Shown here: positions 6,916 to 12,843 of the stretch, piece by piece
Numbering within the stretch: position 1 is the first letter of the stretch
How the letters are laid out: every line of letters begins with the position of its first letter
Source: Bacteroidales bacterium UBA755
Lineage (GTDB): Bacteria > Bacteroidota > Bacteroidia > Bacteroidales > UBA932
Direction of reading: 5' to 3'
Assembly (NCBI GenBank): GCA_002297815.1
Contig: DBKH01000063.1
Location: 1 to 22,345 of the forward strand
Length of the DNA stretch: 22,345 nt
Notes under the pieces: model-generated
Seen by the model: the letters and a program-made list of their open reading frames with translations, nothing else
Database searches by the model: none
Told to the model about the DNA's origin: nothing
Program-made: the position numbers and the translations under genes

Positions 6916-7110
6916 ATGGAACTAAACGTCCTAGAACAATTAATAAAACTGAAGGAACTATATCAAAACAATCGTGTTTCTGTGATGGTGGGTGCAGGTT
7001 TTTCAAAGAATGCCTGTCCTGAGTTTCCGTCATAGTCAGAGTTGCTATATGATATGTGTCGGACTACGGATGATAAAAGGTGTTTTCTAACTTTAAAGTT
7101 GCAAATGTAG
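6916..7110 (+). pseudogene. SIR2-domain gene remnant (N-terminal fragment)
   Basis: The ATG at 6916 gives MELNVLEQLIKLKELYQNNR followed by VSVMVGAGFSKNACPEFPS, then TAG at 7033. The VMVGAGFSKNA block is the NAD-binding start of SIR2-like proteins found in bacterial defence systems, where the next residue after PS is normally Trp; TGG to TAG explains the stop. The frame continues past the stop as SELLYDMCRTTDD and ends at 7110, after which no SIR2 sequence remains. It is a dead gene, cut after about 60 codons, immediately upstream of the toxin-antitoxin promoter. Which SIR2 system it came from cannot be told. Confidence 0.65.
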
Positions 7111-7129
7111 GTCACATGTGTTAAATTTG
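7089..7129 (+). promoter_or_regulatory. Promoter and possible operators of the toxin-antitoxin operon
   Basis: A TAAATTTG -7 box lies at 7122-7129, 16 bases before the toxin ATG; no clear TTTG -33 box is seen. Upstream are two perfect palindromes: AACTTTAAAGTT (7089-7100) and CACATGTG (7113-7120). Their position over and just upstream of the promoter suits binding by the HTH part of the antitoxin, as in autoregulated toxin-antitoxin operons. Confidence 0.45.
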
Positions 7130-7145
7130 CATAAAATTAGTTAGA

Positions 7146-7496
7146 ATGGTCGGCAGGGAAGATATTCAGAGATTCTTGGAACAGTTTAATGCCAAGATGA
7201 AGGTGTTTGGCATTATTTATAGGGATGATCGCGGCAAGAACAGGCTGACTTTGGAGGAGTTGGAAATTGTGCCTATGTACAGGAAAGTCGTGATTGAGAG
7301 CCTTGTGGTGGAGGATTATGTTCAGGGCCCGGTCATAGATGAACTGAATCGCCTTGGAGAGATGTGGGTTTTCGGAAAAGACGTTAAAGGAAGGGAGATC
7401 TACATAAAGATAATGCTTGGGTGTGAAGGGAGTCAGACCATATGTATCTCGTTTCATATTGCTGAAAATCCATTGTCATACCCATTCAAACATTAA
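7146..7496 (+). CDS. MqsR-like toxin of a type II toxin-antitoxin system
   Basis: The protein is 116 aa. It has an N-terminal helix (EDIQRFLEQFNAKMKVFGI), a central VVIESLVVEDYVQGP segment (48-62), then GEMWVFGKDVKGREIYIKI (71-89) and a conserved-looking end, ICISFHIAENPLSYPFK. The GP, W-x-FG-K and IYIKI-x(n)-ISFH elements match the small RelE-fold toxins of the MqsR group as found in Bacteroidota, next to MqsA/SocA-type antitoxins. MqsR is an mRNA interferase; whether this one cuts RNA is inference. The antitoxin starts 11 bases after its stop, giving the toxin-first order seen for mqsRA. Confidence 0.75.
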   Translation: MVGREDIQRFLEQFNAKMKVFGIIYRDDRGKNRLTLEELEIVPMYRKVVIESLVVEDYVQGPVIDELNRLGEMWVFGKDVKGREIYIKIMLGCEGSQTICISFHIAENPLSYPFKH

Positions 7497-7507
7497 ATCT
7501 TTTGAAT

Positions 7508-8497
7508 ATGAAAAGTCCATACACAGGTAAGGAGATGCCCCGTATTTTCGAGGAACGCACATGGAAATTCCGAGGGGAAGAGTACACGTATATTCATACC
7601 GCATGGAAATGTGAGGATACCGGTGAATTATTTACTGACGATGAAAGTGACACCGCAGGTTTCGTTCAGGTTACCAACCAGTACCGCGAGAAGTATGGCA
7701 TTCCATACACTGATGAGATTGTTTCCATAAGGAGTCGTTATGGAGTTAGTGCGGCTAAGATGTCGCTTATTCTTGGGTTGGGAGTGAACCAGTACCGTCT
7801 TTATGAGCAAGGAGAGGTTCCGAGTGTGTCGAACGGTAGAATGATTCGCTCAATAATGAATCCAAATGTGATGCTAGACATGGTTGATAGTTCGCGCAAT
7901 GAACTTTCTGTGACAGAATACGTAAAACTCTCCGATAGGATCCGGTCTGTGATTTTCGATAGTGGCAAAAGAAGTATAATTCAACATGAGGTTGACCGCG
8001 TTTTCCCCTCACCTCGTGGTGCGATGAATGGTTATGCACCGTTGTCGCTCGGCAGATTGAAGAATGTTCTGCTTTATGTGTTGGAACATTGTTCTGAAGT
8101 TTGGTGCACGAAGATGAACAAACTGTTGTTCTATGTTGATTTCCTTTCATACCGTGAAAATGGTATGGCTATTACTGGACTCACTTATCGTGCCTTTGAC
8201 TATGGGCCGGTGCCTGAGCGTTGGGATGTTCTTTACAGTGAGTTTCCTGAGATTCGTCAGGATTTGAGGATTATTGGAGATTTCGAAGGAAGTGTTCTTG
8301 TGTCGGATTCAAAAGCTGACATGACATTGTTTTCAGACATGGAAAAGAATGTGATGAAGACAATCTGTGAGAAGTTTGGCAGATGCACTTCTAGGGAGAT
8401 TTCCCAGATCAGTCATAATGAGCGTGCTTGGATAGATAATCACACAAATCATGGGGTGATTTCGTTTAAAGATTCGTTTGCCTTGAAGGTGGTGTGA
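7508..8497 (+). CDS. Antitoxin with MqsA-like HTH and SocA/Panacea (DUF4065) domain
   Basis: Starting at the ATG at 7508 (the TTG at 7502 is an alternative) gives 329 aa. Residues 1-60 resemble the zinc-finger part of MqsA, ending in NQYREKYGIP, but SPYTGKEM stands where CPxCG is expected; only C35 (KCEDTGE) remains, so zinc binding is doubtful. Residues 68-107 form an HTH with SAAKMSLILGLGVNQYRLYE and the GEVPS turn. Residues 183-260 hold the Panacea/SocA fold (VWCTKMNKLLFYVDFL, then YRAFDYGPVPERWD). Panacea domains act as toxin-neutralising modules in many unrelated toxin-antitoxin pairs. The HTH probably represses the operon. Confidence 0.85.
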   Translation: MKSPYTGKEMPRIFEERTWKFRGEEYTYIHTAWKCEDTGELFTDDESDTAGFVQVTNQYREKYGIPYTDEIVSIRSRYGVSAAKMSLILGLGVNQYRLYEQGEVPSVSNGRMIRSIMNPNVMLDMVDSSRNELSVTEYVKLSDRIRSVIFDSGKRSIIQHEVDRVFPSPRGAMNGYAPLSLGRLKNVLLYVLEHCSEVWCTKMNKLLFYVDFLSYRENGMAITGLTYRAFDYGPVPERWDVLYSEFPEIRQDLRIIGDFEGSVLVSDSKADMTLFSDMEKNVMKTICEKFGRCTSREISQISHNERAWIDNHTNHGVISFKDSFALKVV

Positions 8498-8516
8498 TAC
8501 CACTTAGTTGTAAGAT

Positions 8517-8744
8517 ATGATACTCAAATGGATTTTTGACCGGGCAGTGGCGCTGCTCGGCCTTTTGTTTTTGTGGCCGGTGCTGGTGGTTGTGGCTGTT
8601 TTGGTGAAGGTTAAGATGCCGGGTGGGCCGGTGTCCTTCGTGCAGGAGAGGGTGGGGAAGGACGGAAGGATATTCAGGTGTGTAAAACCGCAGGGAGGCA
8701 TCCTTGTCGAAGGACACCTCCCGTTGGCAGCGTGGATGCGATAG
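8517..8744 (+). pseudogene. Truncated copy of the sugar transferase
   Basis: The first 55 codons, MILKWIFDRAVALLGLLFLW to FRC, are nearly the same as those of the intact gene at 1614, including the bases just before the start. At about 8681 the match stops: instead of HKFRTM the frame runs into VKPQGG, across the hairpin at 8693-8722, and ends at 8742. The catalytic part is absent. With the aminotransferase remnant at 9018-9090 it marks a third copy of the glycan module. Confidence 0.85.
8693..8722. repeat. Hairpin related to the CTTGTCGAAG repeat
   Basis: GGGAGG-CA-TCCTT, loop GTCG, AAGGA-CA-CCTCCC: an 11-bp stem broken only by a symmetric CA/CA internal loop. Its centre CTTGTCGAAG (8703-8712) is the inner part of the dispersed repeat found elsewhere in the window. 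It sits close to the point where the sugar transferase copy breaks off. Confidence 0.65.
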
Positions 8745-8868
8745 GACAACGGCTTCAAACCGCTCAAGGTGACGAACTAAAGTTCCCTATTCATTCGAAC
8801 GTAACCTTTTACAAGTTCTTTTTTACCATTGCGGAACCTTATGTAAGGCGCATCCATCTGTAAAACAA

Positions 8869-8900
8869 GAAGAGCGACCGTAGGGAATCGGTCGCTCTTC
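8869..8900. terminator. Strong hairpin, possible terminator
   Basis: GAAGAGCGACCG (8869-8880) and CGGTCGCTCTTC (8889-8900) form a perfect 12-bp stem with an 8-base loop. Only weak A/T runs flank it, so it may be a terminator working in either direction or part of a small mobile repeat. Confidence 0.45.
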
Positions 8901-9017
8901 AAATAGATCACGAAATTTCGTCCCCTCAATCATCATTACTACTACTAGTTACAAAGGTAAGAAATTATTTTGACTTAGGGTGATCGTTATACATTGAAAT
9001 TCATTAAAAACAAGAAT

Positions 9018-9090
9018 ATGTCAGAAGAAAGACAATTTACCTTTGTCTGGCTCACATGGGTTGGGCGGGATTGGAGCAGAAGTATGTCTA
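9018..9090 (+). pseudogene. Remnant of the aminotransferase start
   Basis: The stretch repeats the first 30 codons of the aminotransferase gene at 2301, with a 4-base deletion (one AAAG unit) near the start and a scrambled patch around 9058-9067. It then matches again through GGAGCAGAAGTATGTC. The frame is broken and the rest of the gene is missing. It follows the truncated sugar transferase in the same order as the intact module. Confidence 0.8.
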
Positions 9091-9118
9091 GGCAGCCTTA
9101 ATAGTCACGGTTTTTGTG

Positions 9119-9126
9119 TATCTTTG
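9119..9126 (+). promoter_or_regulatory. -7 box of the rnhA promoter
   Basis: TATCTTTG matches the Bacteroidota -7 consensus; no TTTG lies at the -33 position. The expected transcription start falls at or very close to the ATG at 9132, so the mRNA may be nearly leaderless. Confidence 0.5.
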
Positions 9127-9131
9127 TGCCT

Positions 9132-9662
9132 ATGGAGTTAACAAAGTTATCGAGACCGAAAATATTCCTTTACACTGACGGGGCATCGAGCGGGAATCCG
9201 GGGCCGGGTGGATATGGCGTGGTGCTGAAATGCGCTGGGCATGAGAAGGAGATGAGTGGTGGGTTCATCCGAACGACCAACAACAGGATGGAACTGCTGG
9301 CGGTGATTAAGGGACTGGAGGCTATTAAATGGCAAAATGCTGAGGTTGAGGTCTATAGCGATTCTTCATACGTGGTAAAAGCGGTGAATGAGGGTTGGCT
9401 TCAAACTTGGGAGCGGAAGGGATGGAAGAAGGTGAAGAATCCTGATCTATGGATGAGGTTCCTGAATGTCTATAGGATGCACCGGGTTGCGTTTCATTGG
9501 TTGAAGGGGCACAACGGGCACCCGGAAAACGAACGCTGCGACCGATTGGCAGTGGCAGCGGGAGCCGGAGCAGTGGCGGCAGGAAAGGTTCTACCAGTTG
9601 ACGAGGGTTATGAAGCAAGCGCTGCATTGGAAGCCGGCACCATAGTTTTCAACCAAAATTAA
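9132..9662 (+). CDS. rnhA: Ribonuclease HI
   Basis: Degrades the RNA strand of RNA-DNA hybrids during replication and repair in the cytoplasm. The ATG at 9132 gives 176 aa; the in-frame upstream start at 9114 lies inside the promoter and is rejected. The four acidic catalytic residues are visible: D16 in YTDGASSGNPGPGGYG, E54 in NNRMELLAV, D77 in YSDSSYV and D137 in ERCDRLA, with the flexible-loop His130 in NGHPENE. The basic handle region (QTWERKGWKKVKN) is present. A tail of about 35 residues, alanine-rich and not part of the fold, follows the domain. It is transcribed alone, downstream of the accessory region. Confidence 0.95.
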   Translation: MELTKLSRPKIFLYTDGASSGNPGPGGYGVVLKCAGHEKEMSGGFIRTTNNRMELLAVIKGLEAIKWQNAEVEVYSDSSYVVKAVNEGWLQTWERKGWKKVKNPDLWMRFLNVYRMHRVAFHWLKGHNGHPENERCDRLAVAAGAGAVAAGKVLPVDEGYEASAALEAGTIVFNQN

Positions 9663-9697
9663 TTCTGTACAAAGGCGACATATTCCTTTCATTTTCC

Positions 9698-9705
9698 TAA
9701 ATTTG
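9698..9705 (+). promoter_or_regulatory. Possible -7 box upstream of pdxA
   Basis: TAAATTTG lies 53 bases before the pdxA ATG. No TTTG is found at the matching -33 position, so this is a weak call based on the -7 element alone. Confidence 0.35.
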
Positions 9706-9758
9706 TAAATGAATATGCTCACGTCTGTCCAGATTAAGGCAGTCGCGGGTGCTAACTA

Positions 9759-10814
9759 ATGAATAATATGGAAAGAAATAACAGAAAGCCGATTGTTGGA
9801 ATAACCCAAGGAGACGGCAATGGAATTGGTTACGAGGTGATTATCAAGTCTTTGGCTGATGCCCGGATTCTTGATTCGTTCACCCCAGTGATTTATGGAT
9901 CGTCCAAAATTTTTGGATTTTACCGCAAGCTCATCCACAATTTGGATCCGATGGACACATACGTGATTCAGAGTGCTCAAGATGCTAAGCCTAAGAAAAT
10001 CAATATTGTCAATTGCCTGCCGGACAATGTGTTCGTGGAACCAGGACAATCCACACCAGAGTCAGCAAAGTCTGCAATCAAGGCTTTGGAATGCGCGGTC
10101 GAGGACATCAAAAACGGTGATATTGATGTGCTTGTCACTGCTCCGATTAACAAAAAGGCAATGGTAGCCGAGGGCTTTGGCAACACCGGCCACACTGAGT
10201 ATCTCCAAAAGGAATTTGGTGTGGATGATGTGCTGATGTTTATGGTTTCCGATCAGCTTAGAATCAGTGTCGTGACCGGACATATTCCTTTAAAGGAGGT
10301 GCCGTCTTCGATTACTCAGGAGAAGATTGTGAACAAGTTGAGGCTGATGACGGCTTCTCTAAAGAGAGATTTTGGAATCATAGAGCCTAAGATTGCTGTT
10401 TTGGGCTTGAATCCTCATTGCGGAGATGGAGGGCTGCTTGGTGACGAAGAGGAGAGGATAATTCTGCCTGCAGTGAAGGCAGCAAATGATGAGGGACTGT
10501 TGGCTTTCGGCCCATATTCCCCAGACGGATTCTTTGGTCTTGGCCATTATGCAAAGTTCGATGCGACTCTGGCAATGTACCACGATCAAGGCTTGGCTCC
10601 TTTCAAGGCACTTGCCTTTGAAGATGGAGTTAATTTCACTGCCGGGCTTCCGATTGTGAGGACTTCACCAGATCATGGGACAGCCTATGAGATGGCAGGT
10701 CGTGACGAGGCTGATCCTCAGTCGATGATGTCGTCCATCTACACAGCGATTGACATCTTCCGCAAGAGGGCGGCGTATGATGATCTGCATGAGGGGAAGA
10801 TGCAGAAGAAATAA
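9759..10814 (+). CDS. pdxA: 4-hydroxythreonine-4-phosphate dehydrogenase
   Basis: Oxidises 4-phosphohydroxy-L-threonine in the deoxyxylulose 5-phosphate-dependent route to pyridoxal phosphate. At 351 aa it is full length. Visible are TQGDGNGIGYEVI (16-28, the family's GDPAGIGPE block in its Bacteroidota form), NTGHTEYL (142-149), and the three metal-binding histidines H175, H220 (GLNPHCGDGG) and H275 (MYHDQGLAP). These are spaced 45 and 55 apart as in the E. coli enzyme. TSPDHGTAYEMAG (303-315) follows. Translation may start at M1 or M4. The next gene, rfbB, is on the same strand but is separated by a repeat-filled 143-base gap. Confidence 0.96.
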   Translation: MNNMERNNRKPIVGITQGDGNGIGYEVIIKSLADARILDSFTPVIYGSSKIFGFYRKLIHNLDPMDTYVIQSAQDAKPKKINIVNCLPDNVFVEPGQSTPESAKSAIKALECAVEDIKNGDIDVLVTAPINKKAMVAEGFGNTGHTEYLQKEFGVDDVLMFMVSDQLRISVVTGHIPLKEVPSSITQEKIVNKLRLMTASLKRDFGIIEPKIAVLGLNPHCGDGGLLGDEEERIILPAVKAANDEGLLAFGPYSPDGFFGLGHYAKFDATLAMYHDQGLAPFKALAFEDGVNFTAGLPIVRTSPDHGTAYEMAGRDEADPQSMMSSIYTAIDIFRKRAAYDDLHEGKMQKK

Positions 10815-10841
10815 ATGAAAGATAAAGACAATGAAGGATAA

Positions 10842-10917
10842 GGTCACTTCGACAGGCTCAGTGACCAATCTTTCGGTCACCGGGCACCTTTCGGTCACTG
10901 AGCTTGTCGAAGTGACC
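10842..10917. repeat. Pair of inverted CTGAGCTTGTCGAAG repeats between pdxA and rfbB
   Basis: The first copy, GGTCA + CTTCGACAGGCTCAG + TGACC (10842-10866), and the second, GGTCA + CTGAGCTTGTCGAAG + TGACC (10893-10917), point in opposite directions, each framed by the same 5-base inverted arms. A further GGTCAC half-site lies between them. Farther out, AAAGATAAAGACAA-like sequence near 10818 and TTGTCTTTC near 10937 could pair to make a larger structure. This is the clearest intergenic cluster of the family. Confidence 0.8.
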
Positions 10918-10957
10918 AAAACTGTCGGAGTGACCTTGTCTTTCAAAATATAAACTT

Positions 10958-12082
10958 ATGAATATGAACTACAAGCGATCAATCCTGATAACCGGTGGCG
11001 CTGGCTTCATCGGCAGCCACGTGGTGAGACTGTTCGTCAACAAGTACCCGGAGTATCGGATTGTCAATCTTGACAAACTTACTTACGCGGGTAATCTTGC
11101 AAACCTCAAAGACATAGAAAATCAGCCGAACTATGCCTTCGTTAAGGCGGACATCTGTGACCTTGAGACCGTTCGTAAGGTAGTCCGTGAATATTCCATT
11201 GACGGGATAATCCATCTTGCGGCTGAGAGCCATGTTGACCGCTCGATTAAGGACCCTTTCATATTCGCTAAGACCAATGTCCTTGGCACTTTGACGCTTC
11301 TTCAGGCAGCCAGAGAGTTTTGGGAACCGAAAGGCTGGGAAGGGAAAAGATTCTATCATATTTCCACTGATGAGGTCTATGGCGCCTTGGAATTGACAAG
11401 GCCAGAGGGCGATCCTGCCGGCAATGAATGTGGCGGAGGACCTTTCGGAGACACATTCTTCACCGAGGAGAGTAAGTACCAGCCGCATAGTCCATATTCA
11501 GCAGCCAAGGCTTCCAGTGATCATTTTGTCCGTGCTTATCACGACACCTATGGAATGCCGACAATTGTGACTAATTGCTCGAATAACTATGGCCCGTATC
11601 AATTCCCTGAAAAGCTGATTCCATTGTTTATCAACAACATCCGCCAACATCGTCCACTTCCGGTTTATGGGAAAGGGGAGAATGTGCGTGACTGGCTCTA
11701 CGTTGAGGACCATGCTAGGGCTATTGATTTAATTTTCCATAAAGGCAGGATTGCGGAAACGTACAACATTGGTGGCTTTAATGAATGGAAGAACATTGAC
11801 TTAATCAAAGTTCTCATCAAGACCGTTGATCGACTGCTTGGCCGTCCAGAAGGTGCTGATGAAGGGCTGATTACATTCGTTACTGATCGCAAAGGGCATG
11901 ACATGCGCTATGCGATTGATTCATCCAAGTTAAAGAATGAGTTGGGCTGGGAACCAAGCCTTCAGTTTGCTGAGGGGATTGAGAAGACGGTCCAATGGTA
12001 TCTTGACAATGGCCCGTGGTTGGACAATGTCACTAGCGGAGAGTATCTTCGTTACTATGAGGACATGTACAAGGGCAGGTAG
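10958..12082 (+). CDS. rfbB: dTDP-glucose 4,6-dehydratase
   Basis: Converts dTDP-glucose to dTDP-4-keto-6-deoxyglucose, an early step to dTDP-rhamnose and related sugars of surface glycans. It is a short-chain dehydrogenase/reductase-fold enzyme of 374 aa with the NAD-binding GGAGFIGSH (13-21), STDEVYG (136-142, with the catalytic Asp-Glu pair), and Y180-x3-K184 in SPYSAAKASSDH. RDWLYVEDH (244-252) is also typical. About 25 residues between STDEVYG and FFTEESKY (143-167, glycine/proline-rich) look longer than in the usual enzyme. The usual partners rfbA, rfbC and rfbD are not adjacent. The start could be M1 or M3. Confidence 0.95.
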   Translation: MNMNYKRSILITGGAGFIGSHVVRLFVNKYPEYRIVNLDKLTYAGNLANLKDIENQPNYAFVKADICDLETVRKVVREYSIDGIIHLAAESHVDRSIKDPFIFAKTNVLGTLTLLQAAREFWEPKGWEGKRFYHISTDEVYGALELTRPEGDPAGNECGGGPFGDTFFTEESKYQPHSPYSAAKASSDHFVRAYHDTYGMPTIVTNCSNNYGPYQFPEKLIPLFINNIRQHRPLPVYGKGENVRDWLYVEDHARAIDLIFHKGRIAETYNIGGFNEWKNIDLIKVLIKTVDRLLGRPEGADEGLITFVTDRKGHDMRYAIDSSKLKNELGWEPSLQFAEGIEKTVQWYLDNGPWLDNVTSGEYLRYYEDMYKGR

Positions 12083-12102
12083 CCTTCATTGGGATGTCAG
12101 AC

Positions 12103-12133
12103 AAAAAATAAACTTTCCGCTTGCGGTAAGGTT
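12103..12133 (-). terminator. Terminator of the minus-strand small RNA
   Basis: On the minus strand, an imperfect stem of AACCTTACCGC and GCGGAAAGTT, with a 2-base loop, is followed by TTTATTTTTT. It also lies just after the rfbB stop and may serve that gene from the other side. Confidence 0.6.
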
Positions 12134-12240
12134 TTCTGATGGAGATGCTTGACTACATCTGGCATTTCTGCTGCCTCGCGGCCTTGTCCCAAGGAATTCC
12201 GCTTTGGCGTCCATCAGCCTTTGCCTGCTAGACAGAAAGT
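12104..12240 (-). ncRNA. Candidate independent small RNA, about 135 nt
   Basis: The segment has a complete Bacteroidota promoter directly upstream (12246-12276), a terminator at its end (12103-12133), and no reading frame of note. An 8-bp outer stem (CTGATGGA with TCCATCAG, plus-strand 12210-12217 and 12136-12143) encloses smaller hairpins: CCTTG/CAAGG with a 3-base loop, GGCA/TGCC, and GATG/CATC. An alternative fold places a GCGA tetraloop in GCC-GCGA-GGC followed by AGCAG. This recalls the conserved tip of signal recognition particle RNA, whose small form is about this long, but the flanking helix of SRP RNA does not pair well here. 6S RNA is another possibility. I do not assign a family. 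Confidence 0.55.
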
Positions 12241-12245
12241 GTATG

Positions 12246-12276
12246 CAAAGGTAATCATTATTTTGTTATCTCCAAA
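12246..12276 (-). promoter_or_regulatory. Bacteroidota-type promoter driving the small RNA
   Basis: On the minus strand, TTTG (12273-12276), 19 bases, then TACCTTTG (12246-12253): a full -33/-7 match. No protein gene lies downstream on this strand before the convergent rfbB end, so the promoter serves a non-coding transcript. Confidence 0.75.
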
Positions 12277-12388
12277 TCTTTTTCTGTAATTTCTTGAAAA
12301 ATTAATTTATTTGACGCGTAATAAGTGTTTATAATATAATAAAATCGCATCGTAAACGCCTACTTAAAGTAATATTTCAAGTAAACGC

Positions 12389-12436
12389 AAAATCCCGATG
12401 ACGCCTCTCTCCTCATTTCATCCCCATGTCATCGGG
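12389..12436 (-). terminator. Terminator of ssb
   Basis: A perfect 9-bp stem, CCCGATGAC (12394-12402) with GTCATCGGG (12428-12436), has a 25-base loop and is followed on the minus strand by ATTTTG. It starts 23 bases past the ssb stop. Confidence 0.6.
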
Positions 12437-12459
12437 ACTGCTCATGTTAAAAAGGTGGA

Positions 12460-12804
12460 TCAACACTGAGTGTTGACCGTTTCATCAACCGGTTCGACGG
12501 TGCTAGCGATCACTTCCATGCTCGTTTTTTCTGTTCCGTCATTAGCGGTGTACTTTTGTGATCTCAGCCTTCCTACAACATAGATGGGGAAGCCTTTGGC
12601 TATAATGTCAAGAGAAGGTACACCTTTGTTGCCCTCCCATGCGGTGACATTGTGCCATGTCGTTTCCATTACTGGTTCTCCATTTCTGCCTTTGTAGGCA
12701 AAGTTTGTGGCCACAGAGAAATGCGCTACTCGCGTTTCTCCAACTTTGAGGATGTTGACATTGCCGACATTCCCTCTGATTTCAAGTCTGTTCAACTGTT
12801 CCAT
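12460..12804 (-). CDS. ssb: Single-stranded DNA-binding protein
   Basis: Coats single-stranded DNA during replication, repair and recombination. The 114-aa protein is an OB-fold with the LNRLEIRGNVGNV start (4-16), VAHFSVATNFAYKG, TTWHNVTAWEG and YVVGRLRSQKYTANDG. It ends soon after the fold and lacks the usual flexible tail and acidic DDDIPF-like tip that recruits partner proteins. The genome may therefore carry another, full-length SSB, with this as a short paralogue; short SSBs are common in Bacteroidota. A 17-base palindrome (12460-12476) coincides with the last codons. The gene is transcribed alone. Confidence 0.93.
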   Translation of the reverse strand: MEQLNRLEIRGNVGNVNILKVGETRVAHFSVATNFAYKGRNGEPVMETTWHNVTAWEGNKGVPSLDIIAKGFPIYVVGRLRSQKYTANDGTEKTSMEVIASTVEPVDETVNTQC

Positions 12805-12835
12805 AATTCAAGTTGTTTTGAAGTTTTGTCTGGTG

Positions 12836-12843
12836 CAAAGTTA
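12836..12843 (-). promoter_or_regulatory. -7 box of the ssb promoter
   Basis: TAACTTTG on the minus strand, 32 bases before the ssb ATG, matches the -7 consensus. The -33 TTTG is not evident. Confidence 0.45.

Larger units (their letters stand above)
8682..9017. other. Non-coding or decayed block with several hairpins and no clear gene
   Basis: The block replaces the missing middle of the third glycan copy. It holds the hairpin at 8693-8722, the hairpin at 8869-8900, the palindrome ACGAAATTTCGT (8910-8921), and a minus-strand TACCTTTG box (8952-8959) without a visible -33 element. Downstream of that box, a minus-strand frame of 37 codons (8823-8936, MMIEGTKFRDLFEERPIPYG...) and another of 26 codons (8777-8857) overlap in different frames. 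They may be a frameshifted remnant of one gene. No family was recognised. Confidence 0.45.

Noticed and set aside
8504..8767. Minus-strand frames of about 85 codons across the truncated sugar transferase
   Set aside because: Equivalent antisense frames appear over the intact copy at 1614, so they are shadows of the duplicated gene.
6588..10917. CRISPR array, because of short repeats
   Set aside because: Copies are palindromic, irregularly spaced, partly inside genes, and there are no spacers or cas genes.
12104..12240. Calling the small RNA a confirmed SRP RNA
   Set aside because: The GNRA tetraloop and AGCAG fit, but the adjacent helix does not pair as in known SRP RNAs, so the family name was withheld.
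12460..12476. Palindrome TCAACACT-G-AGTGTTGA at the ssb stop
   Set aside because: It is within the last codons of ssb and has no promoter nearby on which an operator could act; probably chance.
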